DNA from: Bacteroidetes bacterium UBA7692
Lineage (GTDB): Bacteria > Bacteroidota > Bacteroidia > Chitinophagales > LD1
DNA: 8,862 nt
Reading direction: 5' to 3'
Assembly: GCA_002482725.1 (NCBI GenBank)
Contig: DLGO01000072.1
Coordinates: 22,065 to 30,926, forward strand
Positions 1-6,170 of this stretch are shown piece after piece. Made by a program: the position numbers and the translations under genes. The notes beneath the pieces are model-generated. The model saw nothing but the letters and a program-made list of their open reading frames with translations. It searched no databases and was not told the origin of the DNA. The stretch's first letter is position 1; each line of letters opens with the position of its first letter.

Positions 1-2576
1 AAAAGCTGCAGGATGAATTGGAGAAAAACAAATCACTGAAGAAGATAGAGATATGGGGCTTACCTGCGCCGCAGGTAAATGTGGAGCTGAATATTGAAAA
101 GATAGCGCAGAGCAACATTCCCGTAAACCAGATACTGCAGGCCATGCAGAGCGAAAACCTGAACATTCCCGGTGGCAGTATCAATATTGCTTCTAAAAAG
201 TTCAACGTAAAAACCAGCGGCAAGTACAAGACTATAGACGATATAAAGAATACCATAGTAGCGGGCAGCGGTACCAAAATTATCTACCTGAAGGATGTAG
301 CCAATGTCAGCTATGCCTACAAGGACGAAACCCACCTTACGCGCTACAACAGCCACAGGGCTATCTTCATCACTGCCTGTATGAAAGACGGGCAGAACAT
401 AGTAAAAGTGGCCGAACAGGTAACACCTACGCTCGATGGGTTCAAAAAGGAGTTGCCTAAAAACATGGTACTGAGTACCGTATTCGACCAGAGCAGCAGT
501 GTAAGCGAACGCTTGTCGCACTTCGGGCGTGATTTTGCCATAGCCATATTGCTGGTGCTTATTACCTTGTTGCCATTGGGTTTCAGGGCGGCTACCGTAG
601 TTATGATATCTATACCATTCTCTCTGGCTATAGGTTTGATATTGCTGAACCTGTTTGGCTATACCATCAACCAGCTGAGCATTGTGGGGCTTATAGTGGC
701 CCTGGGCATATTGGTAGATGACAGCATCGTTGTGGTAGAAAACATAGAGCGTTTTTTGCGCGATGGCTACTCCAAGCGCAACGCGTCTATAGAGGCTGTG
801 AAGCAGATTGGCCTTGCGGTTATGGGTTGTACAGCTACGCTTATTTTTGCCTTCCTGCCTATTGTGTTTTTGCCGGAGGGCAGTGGTGAGTTTATCCGTA
901 GCCTGCCACTGGCGGTTATCCTTACGGTGCTTGCTTCTCTTTTCGTGTCGCTTACCATTGTTCCTTTTCTTTCCAGCCGCATACTATCTGCTCACGAAAA
1001 CCCTGAGGGCAACATATTCCTGCGCGTATTGAAGAGAGGTATACATGCATCCTATGCGGTATTCCTGGACCGTGCCTTGAAGCACCCGGTTATCACCCTG
1101 CTTTTTGCAGGGGCCATCTTTGGCGGTACGTTGATGCTGGTACCGCATGTTGGCTTCAGCTTGTTCCCGCACTCCGAGAAGCCCATGTTTGTTATCACTG
1201 TAGAAACACCCGAGGGCACTAACCTGGCTGCTACTGATGCCATACTGAAATCGATAGAGGCAGAGCTTAAGAAAGAGCCGCGCATTACCTCTACCGCATC
1301 CAATGTGGGCAAGGGCAATCCACGCATATACTACAACGTTATTCAGCACAGCGAGTCAGAAAGCTATAGCGAGCTGTTCGTGCAGTGCAAGGGCCTGAAT
1401 CAACCCGAGAAAGAGGCATTGATAGATGACCTTCGCGATAAGTTTGCCACCCGCCTCAATGCCAAAATAGAGGTGAAAGACTTTGAGCAGGGACCTCCGG
1501 TAGATGCGCCTATCTCTATGCGTATCTTTGGTGAGAACCTGGATACCCTGCGCGCACTTTCCTTTCAGGTAGAGGACATTATCAAGAAAACGCCCGGTAC
1601 CATCTATGTAAACAATCCACTCGCTACCCAGGGTACAGGGCTGAAAGTAAAGCTGAATAAAGAGAAAGCAGGGATGCTGGGCATACCTACTGCCGAGGCC
1701 AATAAAATGATCCGCCTTGCCATAGCTGGCCTCAATGTTGGTACCTTCCGCGACGACAAGGGCGATGAGTTCGAAATGAATGTGATGCTGCCGCGTGGCG
1801 ACAGGGTACAGACCTTCGATGTGTTCAAGCGCCTGTACGTAAACAATGTACTGGGTACAGCCATACCGCTTACGCAGGTGGCAGATATTCAGTTCGATGC
1901 TTCGCCCAACACCATCCATCACTTCGACAAGAACCGCTACGCTACTGTATCTGCCAATGTGCGAGGTGGTGCGCTTACCTCCAAGGTTACGGATGAAATC
2001 ATTGCCAAGCTCGATAAGTTTCCTTTCCCTCCGGGTTACTCCTATGTAGCTGCGGGTGAGGTAGAGAGCCGCCAGGAAAGCTTCGGTGGCCTCGGTACTA
2101 TCATACTCATTACCCTATTTGGGTTTGTGGGTGTGCTGATACTTGAGTTCAAAACCTTTAAGAGTACGCTTATCGTACTCAGTGTTATACCGCTGGGTAT
2201 CATAGGGGCTATACTTATGCTACTGTTCACAGGCTACACCTTCTCATTTACCGCCACTATCGGCGTTATCGCGCTGGTGGGCATAGAGGTCAAAAACTCC
2301 ATACTGCTGGTCGATTTTACCAACCAGCTACGCGAGCAGGGCAAGAGTCTGGAAGACGCCATCCGCGAAGCAGGTGAAACCCGCTTTGTACCTATAGTGC
2401 TCACATCACTCACAGCTATCGGCGGTCTTATACCCCTGGCTATAGAGGGCAACCCGCTATACTCTCCACTGGCACTGGTGCTTATCGGCGGCCTTATCTC
2501 CTCTACGTTGTTATCCCGTTTGGTTACACCGGTTATGTACAAGCTATTGCCACCCAAAGTAGGTCACGACGACTAA
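1..2576 (+). CDS. RND-family efflux pump inner-membrane subunit (HAE-type), 5' truncated
   Basis: This is the inner-membrane, proton-driven pump of a tripartite efflux system that exports amphiphilic compounds through an adaptor and an outer-membrane channel. The frame is open from base 3, so the gene starts left of the window; the TTG at 18 is internal. About 857 codons are visible. Comparison with AcrB-type proteins (about 1030-1050 residues) suggests that roughly 175 N-terminal residues, including TM1, are missing. Counting from the TTG, residues ~1-165 are porter/docking domain. Residues ~172-330 are a TM bundle containing GILVDDSIVVVENIERF, whose Asp234-Asp235 are the proton-relay pair. 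A second periplasmic loop follows, then a second TM bundle from ~695 with VGIEVKNSILLVDF, whose Lys759 matches the TM10 lysine. The intact Asp-Asp/Lys set indicates a functional HAE-like pump rather than a CusA-like metal pump. The adaptor and channel genes would be expected upstream, outside the window. Substrate cannot be told. Confidence 0.95.
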   Translation, partial: KLQDELEKNKSLKKIEIWGLPAPQVNVELNIEKIAQSNIPVNQILQAMQSENLNIPGGSINIASKKFNVKTSGKYKTIDDIKNTIVAGSGTKIIYLKDVANVSYAYKDETHLTRYNSHRAIFITACMKDGQNIVKVAEQVTPTLDGFKKELPKNMVLSTVFDQSSSVSERLSHFGRDFAIAILLVLITLLPLGFRAATVVMISIPFSLAIGLILLNLFGYTINQLSIVGLIVALGILVDDSIVVVENIERFLRDGYSKRNASIEAVKQIGLAVMGCTATLIFAFLPIVFLPEGSGEFIRSLPLAVILTVLASLFVSLTIVPFLSSRILSAHENPEGNIFLRVLKRGIHASYAVFLDRALKHPVITLLFAGAIFGGTLMLVPHVGFSLFPHSEKPMFVITVETPEGTNLAATDAILKSIEAELKKEPRITSTASNVGKGNPRIYYNVIQHSESESYSELFVQCKGLNQPEKEALIDDLRDKFATRLNAKIEVKDFEQGPPVDAPISMRIFGENLDTLRALSFQVEDIIKKTPGTIYVNNPLATQGTGLKVKLNKEKAGMLGIPTAEANKMIRLAIAGLNVGTFRDDKGDEFEMNVMLPRGDRVQTFDVFKRLYVNNVLGTAIPLTQVADIQFDASPNTIHHFDKNRYATVSANVRGGALTSKVTDEIIAKLDKFPFPPGYSYVAAGEVESRQESFGGLGTIILITLFGFVGVLILEFKTFKSTLIVLSVIPLGIIGAILMLLFTGYTFSFTATIGVIALVGIEVKNSILLVDFTNQLREQGKSLEDAIREAGETRFVPIVLTSLTAIGGLIPLAIEGNPLYSPLALVLIGGLISSTLLSRLVTPVMYKLLPPKVGHDD

Positions 2577-2596
2577 ACTTATTCAATCTTTATCAG

Positions 2597-2633
2597 GTAC
2601 CTTTTATCTTAGGATGAAAGGTGCTTTTTTTTT
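2597..2633 (+). terminator. Intrinsic terminator of the RND pump gene
   Basis: A 12-bp stem (2597-2608 pairing with 2613-2624, including two G-T pairs) closes a 4-base loop, TTAG, and is followed directly by nine T residues (2625-2633). It lies 20 bp after the RND stop codon and points the same way, so it most likely ends the efflux operon transcript. Confidence 0.9.
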
Positions 2634-2640
2634 GTTTTGG

Positions 2641-2740
2641 CACGCCCTACGCTGCGCTACGGTCAGGCTCTGCGTTTGTAGTACTCGCTGCGCTGTGGGC
2701 TACCACTGCGATCCTTCGCGCAAACAGCCGGCCTTGAGGC
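2641..2740. repeat. GC-rich intergenic island, candidate dispersed repeat
   Basis: These 100 bases are 64% G+C by count, while the following 80 bases (2741-2820) are 25%. The block carries CGCTGCGCT twice (2650-2658 and 2686-2694, 36 bp apart) and related CTGCG words, and has short self-complementary stretches. It lies between a terminator and the next promoter region and codes for nothing plausible; a 67-codon frame across it begins inside the terminator stem. Its look (compact, GC-rich, intergenic, internally repetitive) fits a dispersed extragenic element. The multicopy status is inferred, since only one copy is in the window. Confidence 0.4.
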
Positions 2741-2758
2741 GATATTTTGCACATGGTA

Positions 2759-2818
2759 TTTGCACCTGTTATATTTTTCTTAAATTATTACTTTCGTCTT
2801 TTCAAAAAATCAAGTAAC
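2759..2818 (+). promoter_or_regulatory. Possible promoter and leader of the small secreted protein
   Basis: This is a very AT-rich stretch directly upstream of the ATG at 2819. TACTTTCG (2789-2796) matches the Bacteroidota -7 consensus TAnnTTTG at all but one position and would give a short leader of about 15-20 bases. A TTTG at 2759-2762 could be the -33 element, but the 26-bp gap is longer than usual. No strong Shine-Dalgarno sequence is visible, which is common in this phylum. Confidence 0.3.
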
Positions 2819-3292
2819 ATGAAATTGCACTATTGTTTAGCTTTATTGTTTATCCTATTTATCACCACCGGAAGCTTTGCTCAGAAAAAGGATAAGCTTG
2901 AGATTAATTACGACAAAAAAACAGAGATTGCCACAGTAGATGGTAAGCAGGTATTTAAGGTAATCAATGCCGGTAGTGCGAGTTCCGGGTATAAATTTGA
3001 AGTTGCTTCACTAGAGGGGAAAAAACTTATAACCTTTGTATATGTATACTACAATGATTTGCGTGAGGCTGATAAGTATAATTCAAGCGGCAGAGTGAGT
3101 TATTACGATATCATATTCGAAGATGCACCTGATATTAAAGTTGATTGTAAGTGGTATGGTATGAAATGGGGGATTAAATTCATATATGAAAACAATCTGA
3201 TTGTAGATGGAAAGCTGGATTTGGAAGCTGCTAAAGCATTTGCAAGGAGGCAGGGAACTGTTAATTACGAAAAAAGGATGACCGCCCGATAG
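2819..3292 (+). CDS. Small secreted protein of unknown function
   Basis: The product has 157 residues. I chose the ATG at 2819 over the in-frame ATG at 2747 because it begins an ideal Sec signal peptide: Lys2, a hydrophobic core at residues ~5-17, and a GSFA site that predicts cleavage after Ala21. The longer start would put 24 unrelated residues, encoded by the promoter region, in front of it. The mature part (~136 residues) is rich in Lys, Asp and Tyr. It alternates beta-like stretches (ITFVYVYYND at 71-80, VSYYDIIFED at 93-102) with one Cys at 110, and ends in a basic helix (~135-157). I recognise no family or catalytic motif. Base composition is visibly more AT-rich than the RND gene, which may mean weak selection or recent acquisition. 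Likely periplasmic; the gene appears monocistronic. Confidence 0.8.
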   Translation: MKLHYCLALLFILFITTGSFAQKKDKLEINYDKKTEIATVDGKQVFKVINAGSASSGYKFEVASLEGKKLITFVYVYYNDLREADKYNSSGRVSYYDIIFEDAPDIKVDCKWYGMKWGIKFIYENNLIVDGKLDLEAAKAFARRQGTVNYEKRMTAR

Positions 3293-3404
3293 ATGCAGGA
3301 TTAGCTACTGATAACAGAGATATATGGGAGTGCAGGTTCAAGGCTGTGTTTCCTATCTTTTTTATTTATTCCCCATAATTGTTTCTCTTTAAAGTATTTA
3401 CTCA

Positions 3405-3433
3405 TGAGCCGAATAAATTTCCTAATCGGCTCA
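3405..3433. repeat. 29-bp hyphenated palindrome c1, upstream outer copy
   Basis: Arms TGAGCCGA (3405-3412) and TCGGCTCA (3426-3433) are perfect inverted repeats separated by 13 bp. The bases just inside the arms are A and A (positions 9 and 21 of the unit), an unpaired combination. It is the outer member of the upstream pair. Its 11-base middle, TAAATTTCCTA, is identical to that of the third copy on the far side of the Fic gene. Likely an operator half of a cooperative pair (inference). Confidence 0.85.
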
Positions 3434-3448
3434 AAAATGACTAATTTG

Positions 3449-3477
3449 TGAGCCGAATATTTTCGGTAATCGGCTCA
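3449..3477. repeat. 29-bp hyphenated palindrome c2, overlapping the Fic start codon
   Basis: It has the same 8-bp arms as c1 (TGAGCCGA at 3449-3456, TCGGCTCA at 3470-3477) and the same A/A at positions 9 and 21; the middle is TATTTTCGGTA. It begins exactly 44 bp after c1. Its last base is the A of the Fic ATG (3477), so it covers the whole translation initiation region, and no Shine-Dalgarno sequence is seen inside it. A protein bound here would block transcription or initiation, and the same palindrome in mRNA could fold over the start codon. The role as operator is inferred. Confidence 0.85.
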
Positions 3478-4580
3478 TGAAGTATAATTGGCAACAGCAG
3501 GAATGGCCTGAATTCAGGTATAAGCTAAAGGGGATGCAGGATATGCTGCTTGCCTTTGAGCGGGAGGCCGGCCATGCAGGTGGCATGGTGAGCGCCATGC
3601 CCGATGGTATGCAGGTCGATGCCATATTGAGCATGATGGTGGCGGAGGCCATCAAAACTTCGGAGATAGAAGGGGAGTACTTCAGCAGGCAGGATGTGGT
3701 TTCCTCTATCCGCAATAATATGGGCCTGAATGTAAAGCGCGAAGCGGTAAAGGATAAAAAGGCAAAGGGCGCCGGTGAACTGATGGTAGCGGTGCGCAAT
3801 AGCTATGCCGACCAACTTTCGCGCGAAATGTTGTTTGAATGGCATAGGATGCTGCTGCCGCAGCCTACCAAAATACTGGTGGGTGCTTGGCGCAGACACA
3901 AAGAGCCCATGCAGGTAATATCAGGAACTCTGGGTAAGGAAAAGATTCATTTCGAAGCACCGCCTTCGGCGCGCGTAGCTGCCGAAATGAAAGCCTTTAT
4001 CCAATGGTTCAACGATACTGCCCCTGGTGGTAAGCGAGAGATAAAGATTGCTGCGGTGCGGTCTGCTTTGGCGCACCTGTATTTTGAGACCATTCACCCT
4101 TTTCAGGATGGTAATGGACGTATAGGCAGGGCCATTGCTGAAAAGGCATTGGCACAGACTATGGGCCATCCGGTAATGCTAAGCTTATCGCAGGCCATAG
4201 AGGCAGAGCGGAAAGCGTACTATGAGGCACTGGAAGCAGCACAGCGCAGCAATGAGGTTACTAAGTGGCTGACCTATTTTATACATACTTTGATACAGGC
4301 ACAGCTACAGGCAAAAGCCATGCTTGCCTTTACCTTGAAGAAGGCAAATTTCTTTAATCGCTTTAGTGAGTTGCTTAATGAGCGGCAGCTAAAGGCGATC
4401 AATAATATGCTGGATGCCGGACCCAAAGGTTTTGAGGGAGGAATGACAGCTGCAAAGTACATTTCTATAACCCGTGCCTCTAAGGCTACAACCACGCGGG
4501 ATTTGCAGGATTTGAGTGAGTCGGGAGTATTGCTGGCAGAAGGTGGTGGCAGGAGCACACGCTACATTCTGAATTGGTAA
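3477..4580 (+). CDS. Class II Fic-family protein (DUF4172-Fic-winged helix), probable AMP transferase
   Basis: The product has 367 residues. Fic enzymes usually move AMP from ATP onto Ser, Thr or Tyr of a target protein, and some also reverse this. Residues ~3-85 match the DUF4172 N-terminal domain typical of Bacteroidota Fic proteins. It contains the inhibitory-helix motif [S/T]xxxE[G/N] as Thr61-SEI-Glu65-Gly66, which makes this a class II, self-inhibited Fic. The catalytic motif HPFQDGNGRIGR spans 207-218 and is complete: His207 base, Asp211 metal ligand, and Arg215/Arg218 for phosphates. A flap-like segment lies at ~135-150. Residues ~293-367 form a probable winged helix that could bind DNA. 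The ATG at 3477 puts the conserved W..QEWPEF start in place. The gene stands alone, with paired palindromes on both sides and no partner antitoxin gene, which agrees with in-cis inhibition. The target is unknown; autoregulation is my inference. Confidence 0.93.
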   Translation: MKYNWQQQEWPEFRYKLKGMQDMLLAFEREAGHAGGMVSAMPDGMQVDAILSMMVAEAIKTSEIEGEYFSRQDVVSSIRNNMGLNVKREAVKDKKAKGAGELMVAVRNSYADQLSREMLFEWHRMLLPQPTKILVGAWRRHKEPMQVISGTLGKEKIHFEAPPSARVAAEMKAFIQWFNDTAPGGKREIKIAAVRSALAHLYFETIHPFQDGNGRIGRAIAEKALAQTMGHPVMLSLSQAIEAERKAYYEALEAAQRSNEVTKWLTYFIHTLIQAQLQAKAMLAFTLKKANFFNRFSELLNERQLKAINNMLDAGPKGFEGGMTAAKYISITRASKATTTRDLQDLSESGVLLAEGGGRSTRYILNW

Positions 4581-4613
4581 GTTGCTTTTAAGTAAGTTTT
4601 AGCAGCTTATATG

Positions 4614-4642
4614 TGAGCCGATTAAATTTCCTATTCGGCTCA
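4614..4642. repeat. 29-bp hyphenated palindrome c3, downstream inner copy
   Basis: Arms TGAGCCGA (4614-4621) and TCGGCTCA (4635-4642) are identical to c1 and c2, but positions 9 and 21 are T and T instead of A and A. The 11-base middle, TAAATTTCCTA, is the same as in c1, so c1 and c3 match at 27 of 29 positions. It starts 34 bp after the Fic stop. Confidence 0.85.
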
Positions 4643-4648
4643 TTTTTT
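4614..4648 (+). terminator. Possible Fic terminator formed by palindrome c3 plus a T-run
   Basis: The 8-bp GC-rich stem of c3 is followed immediately by six T residues (4643-4648). In the Fic transcript this would give a stem with a 13-base loop and a U-tract, enough for a modest intrinsic terminator. The large loop and the presence of the same palindrome upstream of the gene, without a T-run, mean that termination is at most a secondary use of the element. Confidence 0.45.
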
Positions 4649-4657
4649 AAGTATTTA

Positions 4658-4686
4658 TGAGCCGATTAATTTTGTTATTCGGCTCA
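4658..4686. repeat. 29-bp hyphenated palindrome c4, downstream outer copy
   Basis: It has the same arms (TGAGCCGA at 4658-4665, TCGGCTCA at 4679-4686), T/T at positions 9 and 21, and the middle TAATTTTGTTA. It starts exactly 44 bp after c3, copying the spacing of the upstream pair. It ends 16 bp before the stop codon of the convergent DUF4468-like gene, so it belongs to the shared 3' region of both genes. Confidence 0.85.
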
Positions 4687-4702
4687 TACCTGTTAATGTC
4701 CC

Positions 4703-5518
4703 TTACCAGTTGTCCTCCTTTATATCTTCAGGTGTTACCTGTATCAGCATAGCTTTTTGCATGCTGGCAAGGGCTATCTTTATTTCCGCTTGCGCCTGAC
4801 GAAGCATTTCATTTTTTCGGTTGTCAAACACATCGTATAGCAGTTCATTGCGCTCGCGGTTCAGCATTTCAGTCAGCAGGCCTATGCTCCAGTAGTTATT
4901 CGACTCTGTACTAGTCGTTGTGGTGCTTTGGTGTGTAAACCGCCCGAATGAATACTTATACCTGCCATCCTTCACGGCAATGCTTACAGAGTAGCTGATA
5001 TTACCCTCTATGGGGAGTTTAAAGCCGAAGCTGAGTGCAGGCTTGTAGTGCATCACTGTATTGATGGTTAGGGTATACACATCATCGTCAAAGCTTCCAC
5101 GAAAGGGTTGCTTCCGGTAATATTTTACGGCCCAGGCCGAGGCACGCAGAAATAGCTGGGTTTTGTCTACGCCTCTCACTGTTTCTATACCATTATATTC
5201 TACAGGTATTATTCTTTTCCTTTCTATACTGAGCTCCATACTGTCTCTGTGCAAGTCTCTCTTGCGCAGGTCTTGTATCAGTTCCAGCTGCTCCTGTATC
5301 AGCTTTCGCTGTGTGGCAGAGCATTGTGTCAGATCCTTTTTCGCTATACTTTTTACCTCGCCATTACTTTGCAGTATGTCCAGGCTATCTGCCGTTTCAT
5401 TCACCCTGGCACCAATATAGTACGCGCCTTTGAGGGTACATATCGTATCAAAACTAATTTGGGCGGCAACTTCCGCTGCCGCCCAAACAAATGATAGGGT
5501 AAGTATCAGGGCTTTCAT
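4703..5518 (-). CDS. Exported DUF4468-like protein
   Basis: The product has 271 residues. An N-terminal Sec signal peptide is visible: Lys2, hydrophobic residues 3-15, and VAA before Gln20, predicting cleavage after Ala19. Residues ~24-65 look like a small beta domain. Residues 66-103 are a charged helix, possibly coiled coil. Residues ~104-195 resemble DUF4468, a TBP-like-fold domain common in exported Bacteroidota proteins: the KTQLFLRASAWAVKYY helix, then strands ending in KDGRYKYSFGRF. A TTTTST linker leads to a C-terminal helical part (~210-271). The domain's biochemical role is not known to me. Its start is 12 bp after the stop of the lipoprotein gene, so the two are almost certainly co-transcribed, placing this protein in the envelope with that lipoprotein. 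The family call rests on motif memory, not a search. Confidence 0.8.
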   Translation of the reverse strand: MKALILTLSFVWAAAEVAAQISFDTICTLKGAYYIGARVNETADSLDILQSNGEVKSIAKKDLTQCSATQRKLIQEQLELIQDLRKRDLHRDSMELSIERKRIIPVEYNGIETVRGVDKTQLFLRASAWAVKYYRKQPFRGSFDDDVYTLTINTVMHYKPALSFGFKLPIEGNISYSVSIAVKDGRYKYSFGRFTHQSTTTTSTESNNYWSIGLLTEMLNRERNELLYDVFDNRKNEMLRQAQAEIKIALASMQKAMLIQVTPEDIKEDNW

Positions 5519-5530
5519 TCAGTTTATAGC

Positions 5531-6094
5531 CTATTGGTTTACATCCAATACCTTATATTCTTTGGTAAATATCAATGGCAGTGAATCAACTTTAAGGGAG
5601 TCCTTTCCAGCCTTCATATCAGACTTGAAATAAGCGATAGTATAGTTCAGCTCAGTAGCTTTGCTCGCCTTATATTTCTCTGTATATTCCTTTGCTTTTG
5701 CTTCAAATTTGGTAATGCTGTCCCTGATGCCCGTAGCTTCGTTCATCATTTGCTGGCCATACATGTTGGCTTGCTGTACCATTTGCTCATTGCCTTCTTT
5801 TTTGTACTTTTCCAGGTCAGCTATCAATTGTTGCAATCCCTGCTGGTATTGCATCAGCATTTGCTGGTACTGCATAGTTTTATAGGTAAAAGCTGTAGAG
5901 CGCAAAGAATCAATGTCCTTTTCGCTAAGGCCCTTGCTACCCAATATTTTCAGTTCTTTTACCACCAGGGTGTCTTTGCGTAGTGCTACTGCTTCCTCAA
6001 AATATTTTTTTGCCCCTTCGGTCATTTTCTTGTCCTTGTTATTGCACGCTACCAGCATCAATACTATTGCCGCCAGGGGAAGTAATTTCTTCAT
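5531..6094 (-). CDS. Putative lipoprotein with coiled-coil region
   Basis: The product has 187 residues. The N-terminus MKKLLPLAAIVLMLVAC is a lipoprotein signal with lipobox LVAC and Cys17 as the lipidated residue; CNNKDKK follows. Residues ~60-145 are strongly helical and Gln/Met/Lys-rich, with a short near-repeat (QYQQMLMQYQQGLQQ at 75-89), probably an antiparallel or trimeric coiled coil. The C-terminal ~45 residues (150-187) look like beta strands. I recognise no named family. It is the first gene of a two-gene minus-strand unit with the DUF4468-like protein, and it is divergent from a TPR membrane protein across 76 bp. A structural or sensing role in the envelope is possible, but nothing in the sequence proves it. 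Confidence 0.82.
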   Translation of the reverse strand: MKKLLPLAAIVLMLVACNNKDKKMTEGAKKYFEEAVALRKDTLVVKELKILGSKGLSEKDIDSLRSTAFTYKTMQYQQMLMQYQQGLQQLIADLEKYKKEGNEQMVQQANMYGQQMMNEATGIRDSITKFEAKAKEYTEKYKASKATELNYTIAYFKSDMKAGKDSLKVDSLPLIFTKEYKVLDVNQ

Positions 6095-6170
6095 CTTGTT
6101 CTTTTATTTTTATGTGTTGTGTTATTGCCTTTTTCTATTAAAAGCGGCGGCAATATAAGTAAAAAGCAGA
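6095..6170. promoter_or_regulatory. Divergent promoter spacer with a 7-bp inverted repeat
   Basis: This 76-bp spacer must hold the start signals of both the leftward lipoprotein unit and the rightward TPR gene. Near its middle, TATTGCC (6123-6129) and GGCAATA (6149-6155) form a perfect inverted repeat with a 19-bp gap, a possible operator. I could not place a convincing -33/-7 pair on either strand. Confidence 0.4.

Noticed and set aside
18..20. TTG as the start of the RND gene
   Set aside because: The frame is open to the window edge and the sequence before it continues a pump domain; about 175 residues of the family, including TM1, are missing upstream.
1356..1922. 188-codon minus-strand frame inside the RND gene
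   Set aside because: Shadow of the strongly conserved RND coding frame; no recognisable protein features.
2614..2817. 67-codon frame over the GC-rich island
   Set aside because: It starts inside the terminator stem, has Cys/Arg-rich composition without any protein character, and runs through the promoter region of the next gene.
2747..2818. Upstream extension of the small secreted protein
   Set aside because: The signal peptide begins at 2819; the extra 24 residues come from an AT-rich promoter region and would bury the signal peptide.
3293..3404. Terminator after the small secreted protein
   Set aside because: There are T-rich runs near 3357-3369, but I found no stem longer than 3-4 bp in front of them.
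3405..4686. CRISPR array
   Set aside because: Unit length (29 bp) is suggestive, but the repeats are palindromes in two separated pairs with 15-base linkers, and only the arms are conserved. No array, no cas genes.
3405..4686. Insertion sequence ends around the Fic gene
   Set aside because: No transposase is present, no target-site duplication was seen outside c1 and c4, and paired internal palindromes are not typical terminal inverted repeats. Kept only as a weak cassette alternative.
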